Made by a program: the position numbers and the translations under genes. A stretch of 64,000 nt of DNA from Herpetosiphonaceae bacterium (lineage in GTDB: Bacteria; Chloroflexota; Chloroflexia; Chloroflexales; Herpetosiphonaceae), in the NCBI GenBank assembly GCA_026003835.1, contig BPHZ01000002.1, forward strand, positions 62,001 through 126,000. Reading direction: 5' to 3'. The stretch's first letter is position 1; each line of letters starts with the position of its first letter. The notes under the pieces are model-generated. The model worked only from the letters and a program-made list of their open reading frames with translations. It was not told the DNA's origin and searched no databases. This document shows, piece after piece, positions 43,960 through 52,673 of the stretch.

Positions 43960-44814
43960 ATGGGAGCCCTTCATAAACAATCATTTCTTGTCCGCTTTGA
44001 CGAATGCGATGCTCAAGGCTATCTTCGCTCGATCAGCCTTTTTCGGTATCTCCAGGAAATGGCTATTCGTGGGTCCGATGCACTAGGGTATGATCAGGCA
44101 TGGTATAAGACCAGGCAGCGCCTATGGGTAGCGTCGGATACTCAAGTCGAAAGCTTCTCTCCCATCCTGTATGGCGACGAGCTGGAGATCACAACCTGGG
44201 TTGGATCAGCACAGAAGATTCGTGGAGTGCGCAACTACGAGGTGCGGCGGCAGGGTGACGATACTATTATTGCTCAGGGGCAGACGAGCTGGATTTTCAT
44301 CGACTCGTCAACGGGTCGGCCAACAGCCATCCCGCCCGAACTGATCAATGCCTTTGTTTATCCTTCAAAACAGCTCACGTCGTCTGAAGCATTACCAATC
44401 TTAAGCGCGGCATCAGCCAACGCTTTTACAGTCGAAAAAAAGGTAGATTGGCTTGATATCGATCAAGCTTTACATGTGAATAATGCGGCATATATCGGAT
44501 ATATTGAAACCGCTCAGATGCAAACATTAGCGGCTGGCGGCTGGCCCTTCACGCGCTTGCTGCAGGAAAAAAGCTGGCTCGTTCCTCAACGATATAGGCT
44601 TGAATACAAACTCCCAGCTGAACTAGGCGATATTCTCTCCATATCAGTATGGAAAGGCAATAGCACTTCCAATGGTTACCTGTGTCACTATATCATCACG
44701 CGCCCGCGAGACAATGCCACAATTCTAAGAGCAACAGTACAATATCAATGGTTTTCACTGGAGAAACAACAACAAATCACCGATCCTGTAGAGGCTAATT
44801 CAACAAATTGGTAA
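43960..44814 (+). CDS. Acyl-ACP thioesterase (FatA-like, double hot-dog)
   Basis: A 284-residue enzyme that releases fatty acid from acyl-ACP. The first hot-dog domain carries VRFDECDAQGYLRSISLFRY. The second starts near residue 155, with WLDIDQALHVNNAAYIGYIE, which contains the conserved HVNN active-site block of bacterial and plant thioesterases. Total length fits the double-domain type. AGGAGG lies 7 bases before the ATG. Codon use is slightly less GC-rich than the core genes. It stands alone among mobile-element scars, so its function is likely but its pathway here unknown. Confidence 0.85.
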   Translation: MGALHKQSFLVRFDECDAQGYLRSISLFRYLQEMAIRGSDALGYDQAWYKTRQRLWVASDTQVESFSPILYGDELEITTWVGSAQKIRGVRNYEVRRQGDDTIIAQGQTSWIFIDSSTGRPTAIPPELINAFVYPSKQLTSSEALPILSAASANAFTVEKKVDWLDIDQALHVNNAAYIGYIETAQMQTLAAGGWPFTRLLQEKSWLVPQRYRLEYKLPAELGDILSISVWKGNSTSNGYLCHYIITRPRDNATILRATVQYQWFSLEKQQQITDPVEANSTNW

Positions 44815-44949
44815 ACATCTGAGTACTCTATGCTATCGAGAGGCTTGTACAACTCACTTCAATAGAGGTAGCCTATGATTGACACTGCTTAAACAACGAA
44901 CATACCAGGCCCAAGGTTTACACCAACTACAGGACATCAGGGGGAGCTA

Positions 44950-45862
44950 TTAACCATTGGTGCTAGCCAAGTGAACCAGTTTTAGCAGAGTATGACAACA
45001 ATGCCGCACCTGAACAATTTGCTTTAAAGCATCGTCGTCCTCTCTGATGGATGTGCCAATAACCAACCACGGAGGACGCTATGCCGGTGGACGAAATCAT
45101 CATCCGCCTGTTTGTTATGGTAGACGATCGCTTGGTCGACGTTAAGAAGCCGCCGGATGCTCGGCTCTATCCCAGCCAGGTCGTGACCATTGGCCTGCTG
45201 TTTGCGCTCAAAGGGGGCACATTCCGCGCGTTTTATCGCTGGTTGAAGGCAAACTATGGCTATTTGTTCCCACAACTGAATGAACGCACGCGTCTTGTCC
45301 GCTTGTTGGTCATATATCAGCAATATACCGACGAATTTCTGGCAGAACCAAGTTTATTTGCGGTGTTTGATACGTTTGGGATTGAACTGATCCATCCTCG
45401 CCGGAAAGGACGCAGCCAGAAGCAACTTGGGCGCAAAGGGGTGTCGAATGGGCGCTGGATTGTGGGGATTAAAGTGGCATGGTTGATTAATGATCAGGGA
45501 TAAGTGGTTGATTGGGCATGAGATGATGCGGCGGAAGCGGATAACGAGTTTAATGACATCGCACAGCAGTATGATGGGACGACAATCAGTATCGGCGATA
45601 TGGAATTTCGCAAACAAGGCACGGATCTGCGGGACATCAAAATCTGCGAGCAAGGGCGCTGGAATGAGCGTTTTCTGATTGAAACACTGTTTAGTTTTGT
45701 GGAGGGCATTTCTCATGGCAAGAAGCTCTATCATCGTGACGCTACGTGTCTTACAGCGCATCTCGGCTATCTGGCAGCCTTAGTTAACTGTTTATTGCAC
45801 ATCACCGAAGGCGTGCTCTCGTTCAAGGAATTTGTGCTCTAATCGCTAGCGCCAATAGTTAA
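44950..45862 (+). mobile_element. IS element with 18-bp imperfect terminal inverted repeats
   Basis: The left end TTAACCATTGGTGCTAGC (44950-44967) pairs with the right end GCTAGCGCCAATAGTTAA (45845-45862) at 16 of 18 positions, bounding a 913-bp element with one transposase reading frame. I could not define a clear target duplication. The transposase is dead (see the pseudogene at 45081). Confidence 0.7.
45081..45842 (+). pseudogene. DDE transposase with two nonsense codons
   Basis: The frame is open from MPVDEIIIRLFVMVDDRLVD and resembles Chloroflexota-type DDE transposases: FRAFYRWLKANYGYLFPQLN, FDTFGIELIHPRRKGRSQKQ, then GDMEFRKQGTDLRDIKICEQ and YLAALVNCLLHITEGVLSF. TAA at 45501 and TGA at 45519, five codons apart, interrupt one frame where QVVDWAW would be expected. 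Both are one-transition changes (CAA to TAA, TGG to TGA). The IS is therefore inactive. I did not assign the family firmly; IS982/IS4-like is closest. Confidence 0.75.
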
Positions 45863-45956
45863 TAAGCTTATCTTTATTGGTATTTTGTCAGCAGCTTAAT
45901 TGGTTGACAAGTCTTATCGCCATTACTAATTGTTTATCTGTAATGTGGAGGATATC

Positions 45957-46295
45957 ATGTATAAGAGACCGGACAATATTAATAGCCCGATCCAAATTGT
46001 TGATCATTTGAATTTTTTAAAGAATAGTTATGAGCTATTTGCAAGATATAAGCCTGAGGATATAATCGGATTTCTTCGTGGTTTTAACCATTCTTGTTCG
46101 ATTTTAGGGTTTGAGCTTATTGGTAATAGAGGCCTTGTATTAAGCACCTATAATGATACATTAATTGAGCGAGGATGGAACAAGGACGAGCCGTTATTAC
46201 CTCAATTAAATAATAGTAGTCTTACAGAAAAAGAAGCTGTTAGAGAAATTTTTGACATATTTATTGAGATTTGGAAAAGGGTTTATAGAATATAA
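45957..46295 (+). CDS. AT-rich small protein, 112 aa (candidate immunity protein)
   Basis: Starts ATG at 45957 after a GTGGAGG-like site. The 112-residue product (MYKRPDNINSPIQIVDHLNF to IFIEIWKRVYRI) has no signal or span and is strongly AT-rich compared with the flanks. It lies in the RHS and IS region. It is not similar to the 40858 gene but has the same size, base bias and setting, which fits orphan immunity genes. No family was recognised. Confidence 0.55.
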   Translation: MYKRPDNINSPIQIVDHLNFLKNSYELFARYKPEDIIGFLRGFNHSCSILGFELIGNRGLVLSTYNDTLIERGWNKDEPLLPQLNNSSLTEKEAVREIFDIFIEIWKRVYRI

Positions 46296-46376
46296 AAGAT
46301 TTATAGTTTTACCAGAATCATCAAATCAAGCCAATATATTAACAATTCATTAAATGCCTCGGGATTGAAATATTAC

Positions 46377-46392
46377 CAGGACTTTCGTTTAG
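46377..46392 (+). repeat. Solo IS terminal repeat (scar)
   Basis: CAGGACTTTCGTTTAG matches 15 of 16 bases of the IS end at 48500-48515 in the same orientation. No transposase belongs to it. It lies between the AT-rich 45957 gene and the IS66 remnant. Confidence 0.5.
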
Positions 46393-46465
46393 TCCCATCA
46401 TCGATGGTCCCATAGGCCGATGAGTACGAAAGACCAGTATGTCGAATAGCTCCTCAGGTAACCGA

Positions 46466-47381
46466 TCAGGGGATCTGAATTAACGTCGGCGGCGGCGTTC
46501 CCGCCCAATGCGCTTCGACCGCGTCGGTCAGAACGGTCTGCAGATGTCGGTTCTGTTGTTTACAGGTCGCTATCACGGTCAACATGCGCTCGACATAGCG
46601 GGTACCCGCCTCGCTTTGCGACCGGGTGCCCGCTGGGCAGCACCGCTTGCGACAGACCACTGCCGGTCGCAGCGCCCGCTCGGCGGTGTTGACCCAACGG
46701 GTACCCCGTCGGCTCCACCCCCTCCTCACGCACAAACGTCCACAACGCCGCTTCCAGGCGCAACAGCGTTTCCATCAGCTCGGCCGTGTCGCGGTCGCGC
46801 TATTTCGCCCGCGCATGGAGCAGATTGGTGATCGCCACAGCGCGTGGCCCATAGCCCATGGGCGGCAGTGCCGGCGGCGGGGTAGCCCGTGTCACGTCGC
46901 CGCAGTGCGGACAGGCAACGGCGCGGAGGCGGTATTCGGTGACGACGGGGGGGATGGGTGGGATCTCCCAGACCTGACGCCGGTCGGGCGGGCGGGCATC
47001 GGGGAGCGCCGGGTCCAACAGCGCGGCGCAGTGGTGGCACTGGCGCGGTGGAACGGCAATGATCTCCTGGATGCGCTCGTCGTCGGGCGGGAGGAGCGGG
47101 CGATGGTGGCTGGGATGACCAGGTTGCCCGCCGCGCTGGCGTCCGCGCTGCAGGTTGGGTGGGCGCGGCGGGGCGCTGGGTGGGTCGGACGAGGGTGGCT
47201 TGGACGAGGTACTGGAATGCTGGTTGAGCTGGGCGCGGAGGTCGGCCACTTCGGCCTCCAGCTGCTGCACGCGTTCAACGAGCGGGATGAGCGGCAGCAG
47301 GGACAGCAGGGCAACGCGCACTGAGACCGGCGTGACGGCCCAATCTTCAGCAGGGAGCCCCAGCGGCGGTTGCTCGTCCAT
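46466..47381 (-). pseudogene. IS66-family transposase, internally deleted
   Basis: On the minus strand the N-terminus reads SSTSSKPPSSDPP and a zinc-binding block ACPHCGDVTRATPP, as in IS66 TnpC. Near 46740-46790 comes RLEAALWTFVREEGVEPT and then, in another frame, NTAERALRPAVV and EAGTRYVERMLTVIATCKQQ, the IS66 C-terminus. The DDE catalytic core between them is missing and there is a frame break with a small insertion near EPT. It cannot be active. It cuts into the end of the following minus-strand gene. Confidence 0.75.
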
Positions 47382-47390
47382 GGCCGATGA

Positions 47391-47918
47391 TCATACCATG
47401 CCCCCGCAAGGGGGGAGCTGAGCGATTACGATCCGAGAAATAATATTGAGTGTTTCAGTGACATCAACCGTTAATGAAGGTGAAGCGGTAGGGAGAACGG
47501 CTGGTAGCTGATTATTGGCAATAGTAAAGGTAACTAACAGGGTACTGTTAATACCATCGACATCAGGCAGTTCGGATACAGTCCGTGAGATGGAGAGCGG
47601 AGCTGCCTGTGGCATCGACCTTGCTTGTAATAGTTGTTGCGCTAGCCGCTGCTGCCCCTTACCGCCGTTGAAGACTGCACTTAGCTGTAGAGCATGAGAC
47701 CCATGCGCTACAATACGCCCGTCCGAGCCACGTATGTCCGGCACTACTGACGGAAAGACTGGCTTCATTTGCGTAGAAGAGATGCCGAACGATGCATCAT
47801 TGACAGCGTGTGTTGTAGATAGATCACTACGAAGCGGAGTAAATAAGAAGGCAAAACATAACAAAAGTGCAAAAAATTTTGTATTGGAGGCGAGAGACGC
47901 ACATAGCGTGCTATACAT
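47391..47918 (-). pseudogene. N-terminal fragment of a secreted RHS-region protein
   Basis: A signal peptide is visible (FFALLLCFAFLFTPLRSDLS, cleavage near THA). After about 100 residues a beta-rich sequence reads VDGINSTLLVTFTIANNQLP and LTVDVTETLNII. The last residues run into the end of the IS66 remnant, so the natural C-terminus is lost. It probably was the N-terminus of a large RHS-type or cell-surface protein, in line with the RHS pieces at 41749-43925. The ATG at 47918 is preferred to the TTG two codons earlier. Confidence 0.55.
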
Positions 47919-47980
47919 CCACAAAGCGTTAAGTTAGCCGAGTCAAGTTATGAAAACAGCAAGGCCGGCTGCTGAATCAA

Positions 47981-48424
47981 CTAACTTATAGAGTTAAACT
48001 CGGACGACCTGAGTGCACGAATGATGGCAACAGCTGAATCAAAACCACCGACAACAAAGATAACAAGTCCTAAATTTGTCGGTTCATTCCAGCTTACGGA
48101 GAATAGCCAGTAGATTATGATACTTTCTAAGGCTACTATCTCGACTAGCAACCCATAATACGCCCATTTTCTCTGCTGCAGTAACCCCTTTGTAACAATA
48201 ATCGTTAAGAACAGGGCTGCAACAAATATGAGGAATAATGATCTATATTCTGAACGAATTTGATTGATCCATGCAGCAGAACCGTTTTGAACTACTCTCA
48301 ACAGTTCTACAACAGAAAGAATAGCCAAAACGCAGAGCAGTAACATCAAAACAACATGCATTGTTAAAAATGTCGTAAAGCGCCAAGTAATCAGGATTCC
48401 TTCGAAGTTTTTTTCGTTCTTCAT
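47981..48424 (-). CDS. AT-rich membrane protein, 147 aa, four spans
   Basis: AAGGAGCTCTT precedes the ATG. The 147-residue product has about four hydrophobic segments (HVVLMLLLCVLAILSVVELL, FLIFVAALFLTIIV, YYGLLVEIVALESIIIYWLF, GLVIFVVGGFDSAVAIIR). No family was recognised. AT-rich codon use and neighbours suggest it is a horizontally acquired gene, perhaps a membrane-located immunity protein for a pore-forming or RHS toxin; that is a guess from context. Confidence 0.62.
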   Translation of the reverse strand: MKNEKNFEGILITWRFTTFLTMHVVLMLLLCVLAILSVVELLRVVQNGSAAWINQIRSEYRSLFLIFVAALFLTIIVTKGLLQQRKWAYYGLLVEIVALESIIIYWLFSVSWNEPTNLGLVIFVVGGFDSAVAIIRALRSSEFNSIS

Positions 48425-48498
48425 AAGAGCTCCTTGAGACAGATTAATTGTTTGGTAATATCAATAAACGCATTACCAAACAGTCTGGTTCTTTATCT

Positions 48499-48515
48499 TC
48501 AGGACTTTCGCTTAG
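48499..48515 (+). repeat. IS terminal repeat at the end of a transposase gene
   Basis: TCAGGACTTTCGCTTAG; the transposase stop codon (48512-48514) lies inside it, as expected for an IS end. Copies occur at 43922-43938 (inverted) and 46377-46392 (direct). Confidence 0.65.
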
Positions 48516-49445
48516 GCGGGCTGAAATGCGCGTAACCACGGATTCTTCAGCTCGGCCCGTAAGTAGTCACGAAACAGATCAGCTCGGACGCGATAGAGCG
48601 TTTTGGCTTGTTCCTGTGCCGCAACCTTTAAGGAACTCCAGGCATGATACCAATAGGCCAGATGATTGCGTTGCGAGCGCGCTTTCCGCGCTTGACACTT
48701 TTCGCTGCCAGTTAACTGCTTCAATCCACGATGAACGTTTTCCACCTGCCAGCGCACGTCGCTTGCATCCTCAGCGGCCTGCGTGGTCAACGCCTCATCT
48801 GGGTCATTAGTGATGGCCCAGTCAATGTCACCGTTTGGGACGACTATCTTGAATAATCGTCCATGGAAGGGCAGTTCTTTTAGCATCACACGGATACCGT
48901 GCGTCAGTTCAGAGTCCGTCCAGCGAATGGCATGCACCGGTAGATAACCACTGGTCCGATCAAGGCTGACGCGACGATTCTCTTTGATCGTGATCCAAAT
49001 TACCACGTTGAGCCGATGGACCAACTTCAGATTCTCAACTGAGGCATACTAGCTATCAAAGACAATGGTTCTCGCCTGAATCTGCTTGTTAACAACGGCA
49101 TTGATGAGCATATCCCGGAAATGATCATGTTTGGTCTTCCCATCGGTCTCTGGTGCGTAAATGTGATAGTCAATCGGCCAAAAATTACTGTTGAGCCCCG
49201 TGCTATGAATAAGATTGACGACACCAATGCCACGCACCAGGCTGTGCTCGTTGCCGCTGTATTGGCGTTTCACGCGCTCAATGAAGCGGGAATAGCGCTG
49301 GTCTTGGACGCTAGCATCGACGATCAAGCAGGCGCTCGGATCGTCCTGGATGAGTCCACGCACCTGGTGCCAGAGCTGCCGCGCCGTGACCGGGCGCTGG
49401 CGCAGAAAATCGCTGACCGTGTCGTGACTGACACCATCGTCGTCT
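48512..49445 (-). pseudogene. IS4/IS701-like DDE transposase, C-terminal part with one nonsense codon
   Basis: The frame reads SHDTVSDFLRQRPVTARQLW, then ACLIVDASVQDQRYSRFIER and HDHFRDMLINAVVNKQIQAR to TIVFDS. A TAG at 49049 (Trp codon in relatives) breaks it. It continues YASVENLKLVHRLNVVIWIT to AFQPA at 48512. The N-terminus is lost at a junction near 49445 with another transposase. The stop falls in the IS end at 48499-48515. It is not functional. Confidence 0.7.
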
Positions 49446-50492
49446 CCGGCGCGTTGCTCAGGTAAAAGCGCACGTCGGAGGGGTCCGCCACGTTGCGCCG
49501 GATGACCAGCCACAGCCGTGGCCCAGGCAACCCGTCGCGTGCTTCGGTCACCCGCACCACCGCCACATCCGCCACGAGCGGCCCCTGGCTCCCTTCGGTG
49601 ATCGTGGTCCGCAGCCACGCGGCTTTCGGCAGCCGTTTCAGCAGGTGCTCGACGCGACAGGGGTGGTGGCTCGCCGTCTTCAGCTGGCACCGCGTCGGTT
49701 TGCGCCCGGTGCCCCCGATAGGGCGGAACGACGACCGCTGGCTGGCGGCGCCACACCAGCGTATCGGTCGAGATGGCGGTCATGGACCAGAGCGCCAGCG
49801 CGGCGACCCCGTCGCGATAAGGTCGGGCTGTTGCCGTACCAGGCATCGGCGGCCAGCCAGCGTGCCGGCAGACAGCGCCGGGCCACCGCCTGCTGCAGCA
49901 AGCGCAGGGCAAATTCCGGCTTGGATTGGGCTGTCAGGGTTGCCGGCATGCCGGTCGCGGTACGCTTGTCCGCATGATCGTCGGCAAACCAGGCGTCTGG
50001 CACACAGAGCTGGCCGTCGAGCAAGGTATAGCCCTTGCGACTGGCATAGCCCAGAAAGACCCCGACTTGGCTGTTGGCGACCTTGCCGACTGACCCACTG
50101 TACTGCGGGGCCACGCCCAGCGAATCGTGCCCTTGTTTGACGACGCCACATTCGTCGACCAGGAAGGCGCCGTCCGGCTCGCCCAAGGTCGTGCCGACCA
50201 GCGCTTGGTGCTGCGCGATGAGCGGCGCCGTGGCCCAGGTGCTTTGGCCGATGAAATGCTGCAAGGGGCGGATGGGCAGGTCGAGGTGCAACGCCATGGG
50301 CTCGATCGAGTTGCGCTCACAGGTGCTCAGCAAGCCACGGAGGTACTGCGCGGCCCAATAGGCGTGTTTGGCGCGGGCAAACGCCGGCGCAAAGTGCGCG
50401 TGGTAGGCAGCAAGATGGTCCAGCAGCGATTCGACGTCGCGCGGTGTCAGATTGCAGTTCGGCGCCGGGCAGGTTTCGAGTACAAGAGGCAT
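49446..50492 (-). pseudogene. IS701-family transposase, N-terminal and central part, frameshifted
   Basis: The start ATG (50492) follows AAGGAG. The first 240 residues are IS701-like: YWAAQYLRGLLSTCERNSIE, HFIGQSTWATAPLIAQHQAL, FLVDECGVVKQGHDSLGVAP and VGVFLGYASRKGYTLLDGQL. Near 49820 the frame is lost. Coding-like pieces in the other frames (AISTDTLVWRRQPAVVVPPY, then PSDVRFYLSNAPETT) continue to 49446, where it joins the other transposase fragment. Several single-base shifts are present. It is dead. Confidence 0.72.
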
Positions 50493-50774
50493 GGGTATGG
50501 GCTCCTTCACTGGACAGCTGGCAGGCTTCCAAGCGAGGATACCATACCCTCCATTATGTTAAGGTTCGACTCGGTGGCTCAGAACTTCGCGTTGTAATAC
50601 TACCCCTTCACCAAGAATTCAAACTCTATAATTTTCGTACCAATTCCTAACATTTTCTGAAGATTGTCCTGGTATGATATGTGTAAAGCTTGTGAGTGCA
50701 GATATCCAGATGGGGATCTGGTTCCACGGAGCGCAGAACGAGGATATAGACGACTATTATGGAGGTGCCGTCGT

Positions 50775-51284
50775 ATGTGTGTGCACCGGAAGCCGGCACG
50801 GCTGGCCCAGCAAGCAGCAACTGCTGCGATGCCTGCAGGCGCCTGTGTTAGATGGCGCCTGCTTGGCAAGGAATTGCTGCGCTATATACTGGTTGGCGGC
50901 GCAACGACACTCTTTGACTTTGGCCTGCTGAATCTTGTATTGCTACTCTTTCCTTCCATGCCCCCCGTCGCCGTCGCGTTCGCCAGTGGGAGCTCCTATG
51001 GAATCTCCCTGGTCATCGCCTATCTCTGGCATCGCAGTTGGACATTCCGCGCTCCAATTCGGGGGTACGCCGTGGTACGGCGCTTTGTTGTGCTGAATCT
51101 CAGCACAGTCGTTGTCAATGCCCTCGTAACCTTGCTGTTGACGACCACGCTCCCAGCCATACTCCCTCTCTCGTATATCTTGCTTTCAAATGTGAGTAAA
51201 GCGGGCGCCACTCTCGTTTCAGGGATATTGAATTTTACAGGCAACCGGGTTTGGGTCTTTCAATCAACTGCTATCAATGCATAG
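50775..51284 (+). CDS. GtrA-like membrane protein
   Basis: A 169-residue protein with four membrane spans. LRYILVGGATTLFDFGLLNL is the standard GtrA opening, VIAYLWHRSWTFRA its middle block, and GNRVWVF the end. GtrA proteins are proposed flippases or accessory factors for polyprenyl-linked sugars in glycan assembly. The ATG at 50775 has GGAGGTG upstream. The N-terminal 35 residues (MCVHRKPARLAQQAATAAMP) are long and basic for the family. It may serve the surface-glycan genes elsewhere in the window. Confidence 0.8.
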   Translation: MCVHRKPARLAQQAATAAMPAGACVRWRLLGKELLRYILVGGATTLFDFGLLNLVLLLFPSMPPVAVAFASGSSYGISLVIAYLWHRSWTFRAPIRGYAVVRRFVVLNLSTVVVNALVTLLLTTTLPAILPLSYILLSNVSKAGATLVSGILNFTGNRVWVFQSTAINA

Positions 51285-51290
51285 GGATGA

Positions 51291-52345
51291 ATGCCCGACC
51301 AGTTGCAAGCTAGACATAAGGTGTTTACTCATGAAACACTAGTGGCTGTCAACACATCACGACTACAGTCGTTGCTGGCCTACCTCCTGTTGCACCGCGA
51401 TGCTCCCCAGCCTCGCCAACAGCTTGCTTTCCTCTTCTGACCCGACTCTACGGAATTCCAGGCGCGCACAAACTTGCGCAGAGAGTTGTACCGCTTACAC
51501 CGCGCGCTTCCCAATGCCGACCACTCTCTGCGCATTGAATCCGGAAGCTTGTAGTGGTGGCCGGATGCCTTCTTCTCGTTTGACGTCGCCGATTTTGAGC
51601 GTGCCGTTGCTACTGCCGAGCAGCGAAAGGAGGCGCAGTATACTTCCGGTCTGCTGGAAGCGCTGGAGATGGCCGTGCAGTTATACCGCGGCGAACTGCT
51701 TCCGGGCTGTTCGACGAATGGTTGCTGGACGAATGGGAACGGCTGCGCCAGCTCGCCAGAAAAAGCCTGGAGGATTTGAGTGCTGTCTTGGAGCAGCAGT
51801 GCGATTATGCCAGCGCTCCGCCTGGCTTTCACGCCCTGGTGTCTCGGCTATATCGAGTAAGCTGATCAGAAGAGCGAAGAGGCGTTAGCCCTTGCCCGCC
51901 AGGTTCAGCATCCTTTTAGCCTGGCCTACGCGCTGTACTTCGGGGCCTGGCTTGCCTGTGAGCGCAGGGCAGCCGGGTTAGCTCGGGAGCGACTGAAGGA
52001 GGCAATAGTGCTGGCAAGCGAGTACGACTTTGCGCAGTGGCAACTGATGGGGCAGATTCTCGATGGCTGGCTGATCGTGGATCGAGGTGATGTCGAGGCG
52101 GGTCTTGCATAGATGCGCCAGGGATTGGCTGCTTACCAAGAATCTGGAGCGCGGGTGGGATTACCCTCCTACCTTACCTGCCTGTCCCGATCTTTCCAGC
52201 GAATTGGCGCGCTTGAACAAGGGCTGGCAGCGCTTGATGATGCCCTTGTGTCCAGCGTCTGCGCGGGGAGCTTTTGCTGGCCCGTGGTGTTGCTGCGATC
52301 GATGCCGAGGATTGCTTTCATCCACGAGTAATCCCGTGGTGATGT
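51291..52345 (+). pseudogene. SARP/TPR transcriptional regulator remnant
   Basis: An ATG at 51291 opens a BTAD/SARP domain: RLQSLLAYLLLHRDAPQPRQ, TNLRRELYRLHRALPNADHS and FDVADFERAVATAEQRKEAQ. TGA at 51438 and TAG at 51552 interrupt it. Adding one G at 51704-51706 would let it continue through FDEWLLDEWERLRQLARKSL. From about 51900 a TPR domain of the SARP/AfsR family follows (HPFSLAYALYFGAWLACERR, LASEYDFAQWQLMGQILDGW), with TAG at 52110 and a frame change near 52260. The NB-ARC centre is missing. It is clearly dead. Confidence 0.75.
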
Positions 52346-52673
52346 GTTATCGTGGGATGTGACATAAGTTAATTGTGATCTATTGTTAAGGGTTTTTGTG
52401 TCTGTAAGATGGTGCTCTTTGGGCGGAGTACTAGAAGACGCATTGACAATCGTACTATCATATTGGTTGACAAGGAGATGATGATAAGCTATAGTAAACT
52501 GAAAAAGTCCCATAAGTCATAATATGCCCGCACTAGCTTAACTATCGGCCAGGATGGCTGAACTGCTTCTGTTTATGTAAACTTTTTTTGTCGCTTCGTC
52601 CTGCTGGAAACATACGGAAGCTCTCTATCCCGGACCGGCAGTTTTGTTTTTAGAGAAGGAAGAAGGCGGCTCT
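52346..52673 (+). promoter_or_regulatory. AT-rich leader and promoter region of the surface protein gene
   Basis: A 328-bp A/T-rich gap with no gene. It contains one excellent promoter: TTGACA (52467-52472), a 17-base spacer and TATAGT (52490-52495). The untranslated leader would be about 170 bases, without a recognised riboswitch. Confidence 0.7.
52467..52495 (+). promoter_or_regulatory. Strong sigma-70-type promoter of the surface protein
   Basis: TTGACA, exactly 17 bases, then TATAGT: eleven of twelve consensus positions match. It is the best promoter in the window and suggests strong expression of the repeat-rich surface protein. Confidence 0.75.

Noticed and set aside
51380..51832. A minus-strand open frame of 150 codons.
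   Set aside because: It opposes a readable though broken SARP domain on the plus strand.
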